Of a stretch of DNA of 64,000 bases, positions 19,958-29,087 are shown piece by piece (position 1 is the stretch's first letter; every line of letters starts with the position of its first letter). Source of the stretch: Burkholderia humptydooensis (GTDB lineage Bacteria > Pseudomonadota > Gammaproteobacteria > Burkholderiales > Burkholderiaceae); contig NZ_CP013380.1 in assembly GCF_001513745.1 (NCBI RefSeq), positions 3,534,001 to 3,598,000 on the forward strand, written 5' to 3'. Position numbers and translations under genes: made by a program. The notes under the pieces are model-generated. The model was not told the origin of the DNA, searched no databases, and worked only from the letters and a program-made list of their open reading frames with translations.

Positions 19958-20782
19958 ATGAACCCCGACCACTCCCCGCTCGGCAAGGCGACCGTCTACT
20001 CGAACCAGTACGACGCGTCGCTGCTGTTTCCGATTCCGCGCGCGCGCGCGAGAGAGCAGATCGGCATCGGCGCGCAGTTGCCGTTCTTCGGCACCGACAT
20101 CTGGAACGCATACGAGCTGTCGTGGCTCAATGCGCGCGGCAAGCCGCAAGTCGCGATCGCGACGTTCTACGTGCCGGCCGAATCGCCGAATATCGTCGAA
20201 TCGAAGTCGTTCAAGCTGTATCTCGGCTCGTTTGCGCAGACCGCGTTCGAATCGCTCGACGCGGTGCGCGACGCGCTCAAGCGCGACGTGTCGGCCGCGT
20301 GCGGCGCGAGCGTGACCGTGCGGCTCGCGACGCCCGCCGAATTCCGCAAGCTGCAGATGGACGAGCTCGACGGGCTGTCGCTCGACCGCCTCGATCTCGA
20401 AGCCGACGTCTACGAGCCCGATCCGTCGTTCCTCACCGCATCGCACGACGAAGCGCCCGTCGAGGAAACGCTCGTCACCGATCTGCTGAAGTCGAACTGC
20501 CCGGTGACGGGCCAGCCCGACTGGGGCAGCGTGCAGATCCACTACGTCGGCGCGCCGATCGATCACGCGGGCCTGTTGCGCTACATCATCTCGTTTCGCA
20601 ACCACACAGGCTTTCACGAGCAATGCGTCGAGCGGATCTTCGTCGACATCCTGCGCGCGTGCAAGCCGGTGAAGCTGGCCGTCTACGCGCGCTACACGCG
20701 CCGCGGCGGGCTCGACATCAATCCGTTCCGCACGAACTACAACCAGCCGATGCCGGACAACGCGCGCACCGCGCGGCAGTGA
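19958..20782 (+). CDS. queF: NADPH-dependent 7-cyano-7-deazaguanine reductase QueF
   Basis: 274-residue long-form (E. coli type) QueF, which reduces preQ0 to preQ1 in queuosine synthesis. The N-terminal half has the QueF signature ESKSFKLYL (residues 81-89), and the C-terminal half has the catalytic C181 and D188 in [13 protein letters not shown]. The closing stretch [16 protein letters not shown] is also conserved. It follows ilvA closely and could share its transcript. Its 3-prime end faces RidA with a 27-base gap. Confidence 0.96.
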   Translation: MNPDHSPLGKATVYSNQYDASLLFPIPRARAREQIGIGAQLPFFGTDIWNAYELSWLNARGKPQVAIATFYVPAESPNIVESKSFKLYLGSFAQTAFESLDAVRDALKRDVSAACGASVTVRLATPAEFRKLQMDELDGLSLDRLDLEADVYEPDPSFLTASHDEAPVEETLVTDLLKSNCPVTGQPDWGSVQIHYVGAPIDHAGLLRYIISFRNHTGFHEQCVERIFVDILRACKPVKLAVYARYTRRGGLDINPFRTNYNQPMPDNARTARQ

Positions 20783-20809
20783 CGCAGACGGCGCCCGCCG
20801 CGCGCCGCA

Positions 20810-21196
20810 TCACTTCGCCGGCGCCTTGTACGCGATGCAGTCGACCTCGACCTTGCAGTCGATCACCATGCTCGACTGCACGCACGCGCGCGCGGGCGGA
20901 TGCTCGCCGAAGTACGAGATGAAGACCTTGTTGAACGACGCGAAATCGCGCGCGTCGTCGAGCCACACGCCGCAGCGCACGACGTGCTCGAGGCCGTAGC
21001 CGGCTTCCTTCAGGATCGCGATCACGTTCTCGATCGCCTGCTTCGATTGCGTGACGATCCCGCCCTCGACGACCTCGCCGTTCACCATCGGCGTCTGGCC
21101 GGACACGTACAGCCACCCGTCCGCCTCGACCGCGCGCGCGAACGGCATCACCTGGCCGCCCGTGCCCTTCGCTTCGCCCACGCCATATCGCTTCAT
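20810..21196 (-). CDS. RidA family enamine/imine deaminase
   Basis: 128-residue Rid protein. Family features are LYVSGQTPMVNGEVVEGGIVTQ, then QAIENVIAILKEAGYGLEHVV and a conserved arginine in PPARACVQ. RidA proteins hydrolyse reactive enamines/imines such as 2-aminoacrylate released by PLP dehydratases. AAGGAG precedes the ATG. It is next to ilvA and a D-amino-acid module whose D-serine dehydratase-like enzyme would make such intermediates, which fits a clean-up role. Confidence 0.88.
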   Translation of the reverse strand: MKRYGVGEAKGTGGQVMPFARAVEADGWLYVSGQTPMVNGEVVEGGIVTQSKQAIENVIAILKEAGYGLEHVVRCGVWLDDARDFASFNKVFISYFGEHPPARACVQSSMVIDCKVEVDCIAYKAPAK

Positions 21197-21322
21197 CGTT
21201 TCACTCCTTCGTTTCGTTTGCCAACACGCGCCGCCCGCGCGATGCGGGCGACGCGCGACGTTTGGTCACGCTCGCGCGCCGAATCGACCGCGCGCGCCGA
21301 ATCCGTCGATCGACGAGCCCGC

Positions 21323-22804
21323 TCAGAACGCGTCGTGCGCCGTCGCCGCGGCCCGCGCGCCGCGCGCGACGAAGCGGCCCGCGCGCTCGCCCGTCGGCGC
21401 GCCGTCGCAATACGACAGCACGCCGTTCACCCACACGGCCTCGATCCCGTGCGCCGGCTGCTGCGGCTGCTCGAACGTCGCCGCATCGCGCACGCGGTCC
21501 GCATCGAACAGCACGAGGTCCGCGTGATAGCCGACCCGCACTTCGCCGCGCTGCGCGAGCCCGAAGCGCCGCGCGGACAGCGACGTCATCTTGCGCACCG
21601 CCTCTTCGAGCGAAATCAGTTGCTCGTCGCGCGCGTAGTAGCCGAGCACGCGCGGGAATGCGCCCCAGAGGCGCGGATGCGGCAGCGGATCGTTCGGCAG
21701 GCCGTCGGAGCCCACCATCGTCGCCGGATGCGACAGGATTCGCCGCACGTCGTCCTCCGACATGTTGTGATACACGGCGCCCGCCGGCTGCAGCCGGCGG
21801 GCCGCGTCCCGCTCGGGCACGCCCCACTCCGCCGCGATCGCCTTCAGCAGCTTGCCCGCCATTTCCGGATGCGGGTCGGACCACGTGATCGTGATGTCGA
21901 TGTCGCCCGTCGCCTGCTTGATGTCGAGCGTCGACGAGCTGCGGCTGTACGGATAGCAGTCGCAGCCGACGGGCTGGATGCGCCGCGCGCGTTCGAGCGA
22001 CGCGAGCACGTCGGCGCTGCGCCCCCAGTTCGCCGGCCCCGCGCACTTCAGATGCGAGATCACGACGGGCACGCGCGCGTGCCGGCCGACGCGGTATGCC
22101 TCGTCCATCGCGTCGAGGATCGCGTCGAACTCGGTGCGCATGTGCGTCGTGTAGACGGCGCCCGCGTTCGCGAGCGGCTCGGCGAGCGCCATCACTTCTT
22201 CGGCCGGCGCGGCGAACGCCGAGCCGTACGCGAGCCCCGAGCTCAGGCCGAGCGCGCCGTGCGCGAGCGCTTCTTCGAGCTGCGCGCGCATCGCGGCGAT
22301 TTCGGCGTCGGTCGCCGCGCGGTCGAGCCGGTCCATCTGGTTGTTGCGCAGCGCGGTATGGCCGACGAGCGCCGCCACGTTGACGGCCGGCTTCGCCGCG
22401 CCGAGCGCGTCGACGTAGGCGGCGAACGTCGGATAGCGGAACGCCGCGCGCGCGCCGAGCAGGTTCATCGGATCGGGCGGGTCGCCATTCAGCGCGACGG
22501 GCGACGCGCTGATTCCGCAGTTGCCGACGATCACCGTCGTCACGCCCTGCGAGATCTTCGGCAGCATCTGCGGCGCGTCGATCACGTGCGTGTCGTCGTG
22601 CGTGTGCACGTCGACGAAGCCCGGCGCGAGCGCGCGGCCGTTCGCCTCGACCACCTGCTCCGCGAGCCAGTTCGTCAGGTTGCCGATCGCGACGATCCGG
22701 TCGCCGCGAATCGCGACATCGCGCTCGACGCGCGGCGCGCCCGTGCCGTCGTACAACTGCGCGCCGACGATCAGCGTATCGGCCGCTTCGGGATGCGAGT
22801 GCAT
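21323..22804 (-). CDS. D-aminoacylase (N-acyl-D-amino-acid deacylase)
   Basis: 493-residue amidohydrolase that releases D-amino acids from N-acyl-D-amino acids. Metal-binding marks are GFVDVHTHDD (HxH) and the cysteine in VIVGNCGISASP typical of D-aminoacylases; later LSSGLAYGSAFA and VVISHLKCAG are also family stretches. It starts one base after the stop of the RpiR regulator, so the two are co-transcribed. The RidA gene lies downstream on the same strand and a D-serine dehydratase-like gene diverges upstream. Confidence 0.92.
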   Translation of the reverse strand: MHSHPEAADTLIVGAQLYDGTGAPRVERDVAIRGDRIVAIGNLTNWLAEQVVEANGRALAPGFVDVHTHDDTHVIDAPQMLPKISQGVTTVIVGNCGISASPVALNGDPPDPMNLLGARAAFRYPTFAAYVDALGAAKPAVNVAALVGHTALRNNQMDRLDRAATDAEIAAMRAQLEEALAHGALGLSSGLAYGSAFAAPAEEVMALAEPLANAGAVYTTHMRTEFDAILDAMDEAYRVGRHARVPVVISHLKCAGPANWGRSADVLASLERARRIQPVGCDCYPYSRSSSTLDIKQATGDIDITITWSDPHPEMAGKLLKAIAAEWGVPERDAARRLQPAGAVYHNMSEDDVRRILSHPATMVGSDGLPNDPLPHPRLWGAFPRVLGYYARDEQLISLEEAVRKMTSLSARRFGLAQRGEVRVGYHADLVLFDADRVRDAATFEQPQQPAHGIEAVWVNGVLSYCDGAPTGERAGRFVARGARAAATAHDAF

Positions 22805-22805
22805 G

Positions 22806-23699
22806 TCAGTCTCCTAACGGTTGGCGGTCGCCGCCGCCGCGGTGCAGGTCGAGCGCGTGCTTCATCCGGCGCAGCGGCTCGCGGCAGTCGTCGCCCAGGC
22901 GCAGCGCGACTTCGGTGACGAGCACGTCGAGCGCCATCAGCATCGCGTAGCGCGACGTCGACGGCTTGAAGATGAAATCGGTTTCGAACGCGACGACGGG
23001 AATCAGGTGATCGGCGAGCTGCGCGAGCGGCGACGCGGGCGCGGTGAGCGCGACGAGCGTCGCGCCGTAGCGCTTCGCGAGCGCGCAGCTTTCGAGCTGC
23101 TCGGGGACGCGCCCCGACACCGACAGCGCGACGACGACGCAGCCGGGCGCCGCGGTGGCCGCGACCATCCGCTGCAGCAGCGCGTCCTGGTAGGTCGCGA
23201 CCGGCCGGCCGAAGCGCACGAGGCGAAAGCGCAATTCGTCGGCGAGCGCGGTCGAGCCGCCGCCCTGCCCGTACACGTAGATCATGTTCGCCGTGGCGAG
23301 CGCGGCGGCGGGCGCGTCGAACGACGTCTGGCGCAGCAACCGGTGGTTGTGCTCGAGCGCCACCTGCACGTCTTCGTACACGCGCGAAACGGGCGTCTCG
23401 TCGCGCCGAGCATCGGCCGCGGCCGGGGTCAGAAAGCGCTGGCCGACCGCGGCCGCCTGCGCGAGCCGCAGCTTGAGCTCGCGCACGTCGCGGCAGCCGA
23501 CCGCCTTCGCGAAGCGCGTGACGGTGGCGACGCTTACGCCTGCTTGCGCGGCGAGCGCGCCGATGCTCGCGTGCGCGGCCTGCGTCAGATCGCCGAGGAT
23601 CAGCGCCGCGACCTTGCGCTCGGCATCGCGCAACTCGGGCGCGCACTCGGCGATCCGGGCGACGATGTCGAAGGCGGGCTGCTCGGCGGACGGCGTCAT
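22806..23699 (-). CDS. RpiR/MurR family transcriptional regulator with SIS domain
   Basis: 297-residue regulator. Residues about 10-85 hold the RpiR helix-turn-helix (IGALAAQAGVSVATVTRFAKAVGC), and about 125-260 the SIS phosphosugar-binding domain (MIYVYGQGGGSTALADELRFRL). The start MTPSAEQPAF is chosen; a longer frame reaches into the divergent promoter. It is coupled to the D-aminoacylase gene and divergent from the D-serine dehydratase-like gene, so it probably controls both. The natural effector is unknown; in N-acetylamino-sugar systems such proteins bind sugar phosphates. Confidence 0.9.
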   Translation of the reverse strand: MTPSAEQPAFDIVARIAECAPELRDAERKVAALILGDLTQAAHASIGALAAQAGVSVATVTRFAKAVGCRDVRELKLRLAQAAAVGQRFLTPAAADARRDETPVSRVYEDVQVALEHNHRLLRQTSFDAPAAALATANMIYVYGQGGGSTALADELRFRLVRFGRPVATYQDALLQRMVAATAAPGCVVVALSVSGRVPEQLESCALAKRYGATLVALTAPASPLAQLADHLIPVVAFETDFIFKPSTSRYAMLMALDVLVTEVALRLGDDCREPLRRMKHALDLHRGGGDRQPLGD

Positions 23700-23708
23700 G
23701 AGGCGGCG

Positions 23709-23728
23709 ATCGGTTGAGATCGGTTGAG
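23709..23728. repeat. Two tandem 10-bp repeats ATCGGTTGAG
   Basis: Two perfect copies of ATCGGTTGAG lie head to tail in the divergent promoter between the RpiR gene and the D-serine dehydratase-like gene. The 10-base period places both on one face of the helix, so they may be paired regulator sites, but a chance duplication is possible. Confidence 0.4.
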
Positions 23729-23798
23729 GGTGACGGCCGGTGCGAACCGTCGCGTTAATAAATAACATTACCGAGGCGATGCTACTTTCTGTACTATC

Positions 23799-23814
23799 GC
23801 GAAGTCAACTTCGC
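23799..23814. promoter_or_regulatory. Palindromic operator candidate in the RpiR / D-serine dehydratase divergent promoter
   Basis: GCGAAGT-CA-ACTTCGC is a perfect inverted repeat with 7-base arms. It lies 33 bases before the start of the D-serine dehydratase-like gene and 100 bases before the RpiR gene start. Position and symmetry fit an operator of the adjacent RpiR regulator; binding is inferred. Confidence 0.45.
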
Positions 23815-23846
23815 ATCGATACATATGGACGATGGAGCGAGATAAG

Positions 23847-25127
23847 ATGAAAGTTACAAACTATCAGGAAGCGACGATCGATCCCTTCGGCAAGGGTCTC
23901 GGCAACGTGCCGAGCGCGAGCGTGCCGCTGTCGGACGCGGGCCGCCTCGAATGGAACCTGCTCGCCGAGGACGTGAGCCTGCCCGCCGCCGTGCTGTACG
24001 CGGACCGGATCGAGCACAACCTGAAGTGGATGCAGGCGTTCGTCGCCGAATACGGCGTGAAGCTCGCGCCGCACGGCAAGACGACGATGGCGCCGCAGTT
24101 GTTCCGCCGCCAGCTCGAGACGGGCGCGTGGGGCATCACGCTCGCGACCGCGCATCAGACGCGCGCCGCGTACCACGGCGGCGTGCGGCGCGTGCTGCTC
24201 GCGAACCAGCTCGTCGGCCGGCACAACATGGCGATGATCGCCGAGCTCTTGACCGACCCCGATTTCGAGTTTTTCTGCCTTGTCGATTCGGTCGACGGCG
24301 TCGAGCAGCTCGGGCGCTTCTTCGGCGCCGCGGGCAAGCCGCTCAACGTGCTGCTCGAGCTCGGCGTGCCGGGCGGGCGCACCGGCGTGCGCGACGACGC
24401 GCAGCGCGACGCGGTGCTCGCCGCGCTCGCGCGCCACGCGGGCGTGCTGAAGCTCGCCGGCATCGAGCTGTACGAAGGCGTGCTGAAGGAGGAAGGCGAG
24501 ATCCGCGCGTTCCTGCGGCGCGCGGTCGAGCTCGTGCATGAGCTCGCCTCGGCCAGCCGCTTCGCGCACGCGCCGGCGCTGCTGTCGGGCGCGGGCTCCG
24601 CGTGGTACGACGTCGTCGCCGACGAATTCGCGCAGGCGGCCGCGGCCGGCGTGATCGACGTCGTGCTGCGCCCCGGCTGCTATCTGACGCACGACATCGG
24701 CATCTACAAGAAAGCGCAGACCGACATCTTCGCACGCAACCCGATCGCGCAAAAAATGGGCGAAGGCCTGCTGCCGGCGCTGCAGTTGTGGGCGTACGTG
24801 CAGTCGATCCCGGAGCCCGAGCGCGCGATCGTCGCGCTCGGCAAGCGCGATTCCGCGTTCGACGCGGGCCTGCCGGAGCCGGCGCGCCACTTCCGCCCGG
24901 GCGCGGGCGGCCTGCCGCGCGACATCGCGCCGGGCGAAGGCTGGGAAGTGACCGGCCTGATGGACCAGCACGCGTACCTGAAGATCCCGGCGGGCGCGGA
25001 CCTGAAGGTCGGCGACATGGTGTCGTTCGACATCTCGCACCCGTGCCTCACGTTCGACAAGTGGCGGCAGTTGCTCGTCGTCGATCCGCAGTACCGCGTG
25101 ACCGAGGTGATCGAGACGTACTTCTGA
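23847..25127 (+). CDS. D-serine dehydratase-like PLP enzyme (alanine racemase N-terminal fold, amino acid deaminase)
   Basis: 426-residue fold-type III PLP enzyme. K78 in LAPHGKTTMAPQ is the expected PLP lysine, and near the C-terminus SHPCLTFDKW has the His-x-Cys metal site of eukaryotic-type D-serine dehydratases. These enzymes dehydrate D-serine or related D-amino acids to 2-oxo acids. The start MKVTNYQEA is taken because GGAG lies nine bases upstream; an ATG five codons earlier overlaps that site. It is divergent from the RpiR / D-aminoacylase pair, so it likely consumes the D-amino acid they release. Confidence 0.88.
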   Translation: MKVTNYQEATIDPFGKGLGNVPSASVPLSDAGRLEWNLLAEDVSLPAAVLYADRIEHNLKWMQAFVAEYGVKLAPHGKTTMAPQLFRRQLETGAWGITLATAHQTRAAYHGGVRRVLLANQLVGRHNMAMIAELLTDPDFEFFCLVDSVDGVEQLGRFFGAAGKPLNVLLELGVPGGRTGVRDDAQRDAVLAALARHAGVLKLAGIELYEGVLKEEGEIRAFLRRAVELVHELASASRFAHAPALLSGAGSAWYDVVADEFAQAAAAGVIDVVLRPGCYLTHDIGIYKKAQTDIFARNPIAQKMGEGLLPALQLWAYVQSIPEPERAIVALGKRDSAFDAGLPEPARHFRPGAGGLPRDIAPGEGWEVTGLMDQHAYLKIPAGADLKVGDMVSFDISHPCLTFDKWRQLLVVDPQYRVTEVIETYF

Positions 25128-25143
25128 CGTCGGCGCTCAGGCG

Positions 25144-25183
25144 GCGCGGGCGGTCGGGCGCACGAGCGGCCGACCGCCCGCGC
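25144..25183. terminator. Strong hairpin after the D-serine dehydratase-like gene
   Basis: Perfect 14-base arms (25144-25157 and 25170-25183) with a 12-base loop lie 16 bases after the stop codon. No T-run follows, so it may be an mRNA-stabilising or Rho-assisted end rather than a classical terminator. Confidence 0.4.
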
Positions 25184-25301
25184 GACGCGGCCGCGCCCTC
25201 CGTCACACCCGCTTCACGCACCCGTCATCAGCAGCCCGGCAGCCCGGAGTACACTGCCCGTTCGTCCTGGATCATCCGATGTCGTTCAACAGGAGAAGGT
25301 C

Positions 25302-25883
25302 ATGGCAGCAAAGAAGATTCTGTTTCTGACGGGCGATTTCGCCGAAGACTACGAGACGATGGTGCCGTTCCAGGCGCTCCTCGCGGTCGGCCATCACGTC
25401 GACGCGGTATGCCCCGGCAAGCGCGCGGGCGACAAGGTGAAGACGGCGATCCACGATTTCGAAGGCGACCAGACCTACACGGAAAAGCCCGGCCACCAGT
25501 TCACGCTGAACGCGACGTTCGACGACGTCGACGCGACGGGCTACGACGCGCTCGCGGTCGCGGGCGGCCGCGCGCCCGAGTATCTGCGGCTCGACCCGAA
25601 AGTGATCGCGCTCGTGCGCGCGTTCGCCGAAGCGAAGAAGCCGATTGCGGCAATTTGTCACGCCGCGCAGTTGCTCGCGGCGGCCGACGTGATCCGCGGC
25701 AAGCGGATCTCGGCCTACCCGGCGTGCGCGCCGGAAGTGCGGCTCGCGGGCGGCGAGTATGCGGACATTCCGGTCGACGCGGCCGTCACCGACGCGCCGT
25801 TCGTCACCGCGCCCGCGTGGCCCGCGCATCCCGCGTGGCTGTCGCAATTCCTCGCGCTGCTCGGCACCCGCATCGAGCTCTGA
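25302..25883 (+). CDS. DJ-1/PfpI family protein
   Basis: 193-residue protein of the DJ-1/PfpI superfamily. The nucleophile elbow is C119-H120 in AAICHAAQLL, and the usual acidic partner is E15 in DFAEDYE. Members act as glyoxalases, deglycases or proteases; no choice can be made here. ACAGGAGAAGG precedes the ATG at good spacing. It stands alone, with a GC-rich hairpin between it and the convergent MarR gene. Confidence 0.88.
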   Translation: MAAKKILFLTGDFAEDYETMVPFQALLAVGHHVDAVCPGKRAGDKVKTAIHDFEGDQTYTEKPGHQFTLNATFDDVDATGYDALAVAGGRAPEYLRLDPKVIALVRAFAEAKKPIAAICHAAQLLAAADVIRGKRISAYPACAPEVRLAGGEYADIPVDAAVTDAPFVTAPAWPAHPAWLSQFLALLGTRIEL

Positions 25884-25925
25884 GGGCCGGCACGCGCGGC
25901 GGCGGCATGTCGCCGCGCGCGGCCC
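25884..25925. terminator. Convergent hairpin between PfpI and MarR genes
   Basis: GGGCCG and CGCGCGGCG on the left pair with CGCCGCGCG and CGGCCC on the right, making a long GC stem with a small bulge. It lies exactly between the two convergent stop codons. No clear T-run is present on either side. Confidence 0.4.
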
Positions 25926-25944
25926 GCGCTCCTTCGCTTCGCGC

Positions 25945-26379
25945 TCACTTCGCGCCGGCTTCGGCGACGCGCGCCTCCAGCATCGTCAACGCGCCGGACA
26001 GCGCATTGAGCACGTCGTCCGGCAGCGACGCCATCGTATCGTGCAGGAACGCGTTGCGGCGCGGCAGGCACGCCTCGAACGCCGCGCGCCCGGCCTGCGT
26101 GAGCTTCACGTTCGTCACGCGATTGTCGCGCGCATCGGCTTCGCGCTCGATCCAGCCGAGCGTCTCGAGCGTCTTCAACTGGCGTGTGAGCGCACCCGGA
26201 TCGACGCGCAGCAGCTCGACGAGCCGCTTCTGCGACGACGCGCCGCCGTGCTGCTCGAGCGCGACCATGATGCGCCAGCGCGGCAGCGGCTGGCCGACGT
26301 GCGCCTCGAACGCGGACATGAACGCGCGGTACGTGCGTCCGAACTGCTGCAAGATCGCGATGCGGTCCTGTTCTTCCAT
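25945..26379 (-). CDS. MarR family transcriptional regulator
   Basis: 144-residue winged-helix regulator: LPRWRIMVALEQHGGASSQKRLVELLRVDPGALTRQLKTLETLGWIEREADARDNR (shown here in part) matches the MarR recognition helix and the D-x-R wing. The start MEEQDRIAIL is taken; a longer frame upstream overlaps the MFS gene in another reading and lacks regulator sequence. It lies 49 bases downstream of the MFS transporter on the same strand, the usual order for an efflux pump and its repressor, probably drug- or phenol-responsive. Confidence 0.88.
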   Translation of the reverse strand: MEEQDRIAILQQFGRTYRAFMSAFEAHVGQPLPRWRIMVALEQHGGASSQKRLVELLRVDPGALTRQLKTLETLGWIEREADARDNRVTNVKLTQAGRAAFEACLPRRNAFLHDTMASLPDDVLNALSGALTMLEARVAEAGAK

Positions 26380-26428
26380 GCGCTGACTTCGGCTCCGGTA
26401 GGCGTGAATGAGGTAACGAAGCGCCCGC

Positions 26429-28078
26429 TCATTCGGCGACGACGGTCGGCTCGAGCTTGCGGCGCAGCTCGACGGGCGGCACGCGGCGGCTTTGCCACAC
26501 CGCCGCGAGCGCGACGAGCGCGCCGACCGCGATGCCGATATGGATCGCGCCGACGAGCGATTCGCGCGCCGCTTCGAGCAAATGGGCGCCATGATGCCCG
26601 GCGCGCACGAGTTCGTCCACCACGCGCGACTGCGCGGCGCGGTCGATCAGCACCTGCGGATCGGCGAGGCGCGCCTGCCAGCGCAGCGCGCCGTCCGCGG
26701 CGAGCGCGTCGCGCACGCCGCTCGCGTAGAGCTGGTTGACGAGCGTGCCGGTGAGCGCCGTGCCGACCATCCCGCCCACCATCCGCAGCGACTGCAGCAG
26801 CGCGGTCGCGATCCCGAGATGCTCGCGGCCCGCCGTCTGCTGCGCGAACACGGTCAGGTTCGGCAGCACGAAGCCGAGGCCCACGCCGCCCGCAACCATC
26901 AGCGCCATCAGCGCCCAGCCGGGCGTCGCATGCGTCGACGCGACGACGCCCGCGCACGCAATCGCGAACAGCAGGAAGCCCGCGTACAGCATCGCGTTCG
27001 GGCGGCGGATGCGCGTGATCACGCGGCCGTTCATGATGCTGCCGATCGTGATGAACACGACGAGCGGCGTGATGACGACGCCCGCCTGCTGCGGCGACAT
27101 CCCGAAGCCGCCCTGGAACAGCAGCGGCGCGTAGAAGAGCAGCGAGAACATCGCGAAACCGGCGAGGATCGCGAGAATGAAGAGCGCGGACAGCGCGCGG
27201 TTCGAGAACATGTCGAACGGCAGAATCGGCTGCGCGCAGCGCTTCTCCCAGCGCCACAGCGCGGCGCCGCCCGCGAGCGCGACGACGAGCAGGAGCGTCG
27301 GCCAGCCGCCGATGCCGTACTTCGGCAGCCATTCGACGAACAACTGCATCGCGCCGAGCGTCGCCGCGATGAGGAGCGCGCCCGGCCAGTCGAGCCGCAT
27401 CCTGGCCGTGTGCTCGACATGCCGCAGGTGCGGCAGATAGCGCCAGACGAAGAGGAGCGACAGCAGGCCGACCGGCAGGTTCACGTAGAACACCGCGCGC
27501 CAGCCGTAGTGCTGCGTCAGCACGCCGCCGAGCGACGGCCCGACCGCGTTCGCGATCCCGAACGCCGAGCTCATCAGCACCTGCCAGCGCAGCCGCACGA
27601 CCGAATCGGGAAAGAGGTCCGGAATGCACGCGAACGCGGTGCCGACGAGCATCCCGCCGCCGACGCCCTGCAGCGCGCGCGCGAGCACGAGCGACAGCAT
27701 GTCGTGCGCCATCCCGCACAGCACCGATGCGCCCGTGAACACGGCGAGCGATGCGATCACGAACGGCTTGCGCCCGTAGTAATCGCCGAGCCGCCCGAAG
27801 ATCGGCACGGTGATCACCGACGCGAGCAGATACGACGTCGCGACCCACGCGTACAGGTCGAAGCCGCGCAGCTCGGCGACGATCGTCGGCAGCGCGGTGC
27901 CGACGACGGTCTGGTCGAGCGCGACGAGCATCGTGACGAAGGAAATGCCGAGCATTGCGAGCAACGATTCGCGAAACGGAAGGACTTGCCCGCTCGAATG
28001 GTGGGCGGCGGTATGGACAGCCATCTTTTGTTCGTGCAACTTTTGATGCGTCAACGAATCGAAAATTTTATCATGCAT
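26429..28078 (-). CDS. MFS drug efflux transporter, DHA2 (EmrB/QacA) type
   Basis: 549-residue inner-membrane transporter with about 14 predicted helices, the DHA2 layout. Motif C-like and motif A stretches are visible (LDQTVVGTALPTIVAEL near the first helix; GRLGDYYGRKPFVI in the first loop). Such pumps export drugs by proton antiport, sometimes with an EmrA partner, which is not seen here. The MarR gene follows on the same strand. A start 18 codons further in (MAVHTAAHH, 28024) is as likely; neither has a clear ribosome-binding site. Confidence 0.9.
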   Translation of the reverse strand: MHDKIFDSLTHQKLHEQKMAVHTAAHHSSGQVLPFRESLLAMLGISFVTMLVALDQTVVGTALPTIVAELRGFDLYAWVATSYLLASVITVPIFGRLGDYYGRKPFVIASLAVFTGASVLCGMAHDMLSLVLARALQGVGGGMLVGTAFACIPDLFPDSVVRLRWQVLMSSAFGIANAVGPSLGGVLTQHYGWRAVFYVNLPVGLLSLLFVWRYLPHLRHVEHTARMRLDWPGALLIAATLGAMQLFVEWLPKYGIGGWPTLLLVVALAGGAALWRWEKRCAQPILPFDMFSNRALSALFILAILAGFAMFSLLFYAPLLFQGGFGMSPQQAGVVITPLVVFITIGSIMNGRVITRIRRPNAMLYAGFLLFAIACAGVVASTHATPGWALMALMVAGGVGLGFVLPNLTVFAQQTAGREHLGIATALLQSLRMVGGMVGTALTGTLVNQLYASGVRDALAADGALRWQARLADPQVLIDRAAQSRVVDELVRAGHHGAHLLEAARESLVGAIHIGIAVGALVALAAVWQSRRVPPVELRRKLEPTVVAE

Positions 28079-28130
28079 CAGGTAATCTAGCCGGCGCCCC
28101 CATGCGATGCGCGCGCCGCGAAGGAGTCAA

Positions 28131-29087
28131 ATGGAACCGCTCACAATCGTTGCCGGGCCGACGCTGTCGGCCGCGGATCTCGACACGCTGCGGCGCGCGA
28201 AGCTCGCGCTCGAAAGCCCGTCGCTGACGATCAAGCTGACGAGCGTCGTCGGCGCGCCGGTCGAGAAGATGATCGGCAAGCTGCCCGGCTTCGCGACCGA
28301 CAAGATCAACGACGCGACGCAGCTCGCGCTGCGCAAGTGCCTGCACATCGCGCTGCGCACGCTCGGCAAGTCGGGCGGCGTCGCGAGCGAGGGCGAGACG
28401 CCGGGCAAGCCGAGCAACCTGCTGCACAAGCTCGCCGTCGCGACGACGGGCGCGGCGGGCGGCGCGTTCGGCCTCCTCGCGCTGCCCGTCGAGCTGCCCG
28501 TCACGACGACGCTGATGTTCCGGTCGATCTGCGACATCGCGCGCAGCGAGGGCGAGGATCTGTCGAGCGCCGAGGCGCAGTTGCAATGCCTCGCGGTGCT
28601 CGGGATGGGCGGCGGCTTCGGCCCGCTGCCGGGCGCGGGCAAGACGGGCGGCAAGACGGCCGGCGAGCCGCGCGAGCGCGACGGGCACGAGAGGCAGGGC
28701 GAGCACTGGGAACACTGGGAGCACGACAAGGAGGAGGAAGACGCCGACATCGGCTATTTCGTGCTGCGCGGCGCGCTCGCGCAGGCGGTGTCGAAGGCGT
28801 CGTCGGAAATCGCGTCGAAGGGTTTCGCGACGCATGGCTCGGCCGCGCTGCTGCGCCTCGTGCAGTCGATCGCGTCGCGCTTCTCGGTGCAGGTGACTGA
28901 GCAGATCGCCGCGAAATCGATTCCGGCGATCGGCGCCGTGCTCGGCGCGACCGTCAACACGCTCTTCATCGACCATTTCCAGCAGGCCGCGCACGGCCAC
29001 TTCGCGGTGCGCCGGCTCGAGCGCAAGTACGGGCAGGCGGCCGTGAAGGCGGCGTATCAGGCGATCGACGCGTCTGCCGTGCGCTGA
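28131..29087 (+). CDS. EcsC family protein
   Basis: 318-residue protein of the EcsC family, function unknown. Family features are PVEKMIGKLPGFATDKINDATQLAL, then GGAFGLLALPVELPVTTTLMFRSI (a hydrophobic hairpin likely to touch the membrane) and IPAIGAVLGATVNTLFIDHF. Between residues about 175 and 210 lies a highly charged insert with an EHW-EHW-EHD repeat. AAGGAG sits four bases before the ATG. Its last 31 bases overlap the end of the convergent esterase gene. Confidence 0.85.
   Translation: MEPLTIVAGPTLSAADLDTLRRAKLALESPSLTIKLTSVVGAPVEKMIGKLPGFATDKINDATQLALRKCLHIALRTLGKSGGVASEGETPGKPSNLLHKLAVATTGAAGGAFGLLALPVELPVTTTLMFRSICDIARSEGEDLSSAEAQLQCLAVLGMGGGFGPLPGAGKTGGKTAGEPRERDGHERQGEHWEHWEHDKEEEDADIGYFVLRGALAQAVSKASSEIASKGFATHGSAALLRLVQSIASRFSVQVTEQIAAKSIPAIGAVLGATVNTLFIDHFQQAAHGHFAVRRLERKYGQAAVKAAYQAIDASAVR

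Noticed and set aside
23769..23846. Upstream extension of the RpiR frame beyond 23699
   Set aside because: It would run into the divergent promoter and operator-like repeats; the helix-turn-helix family starts near MTPSAEQPAF.
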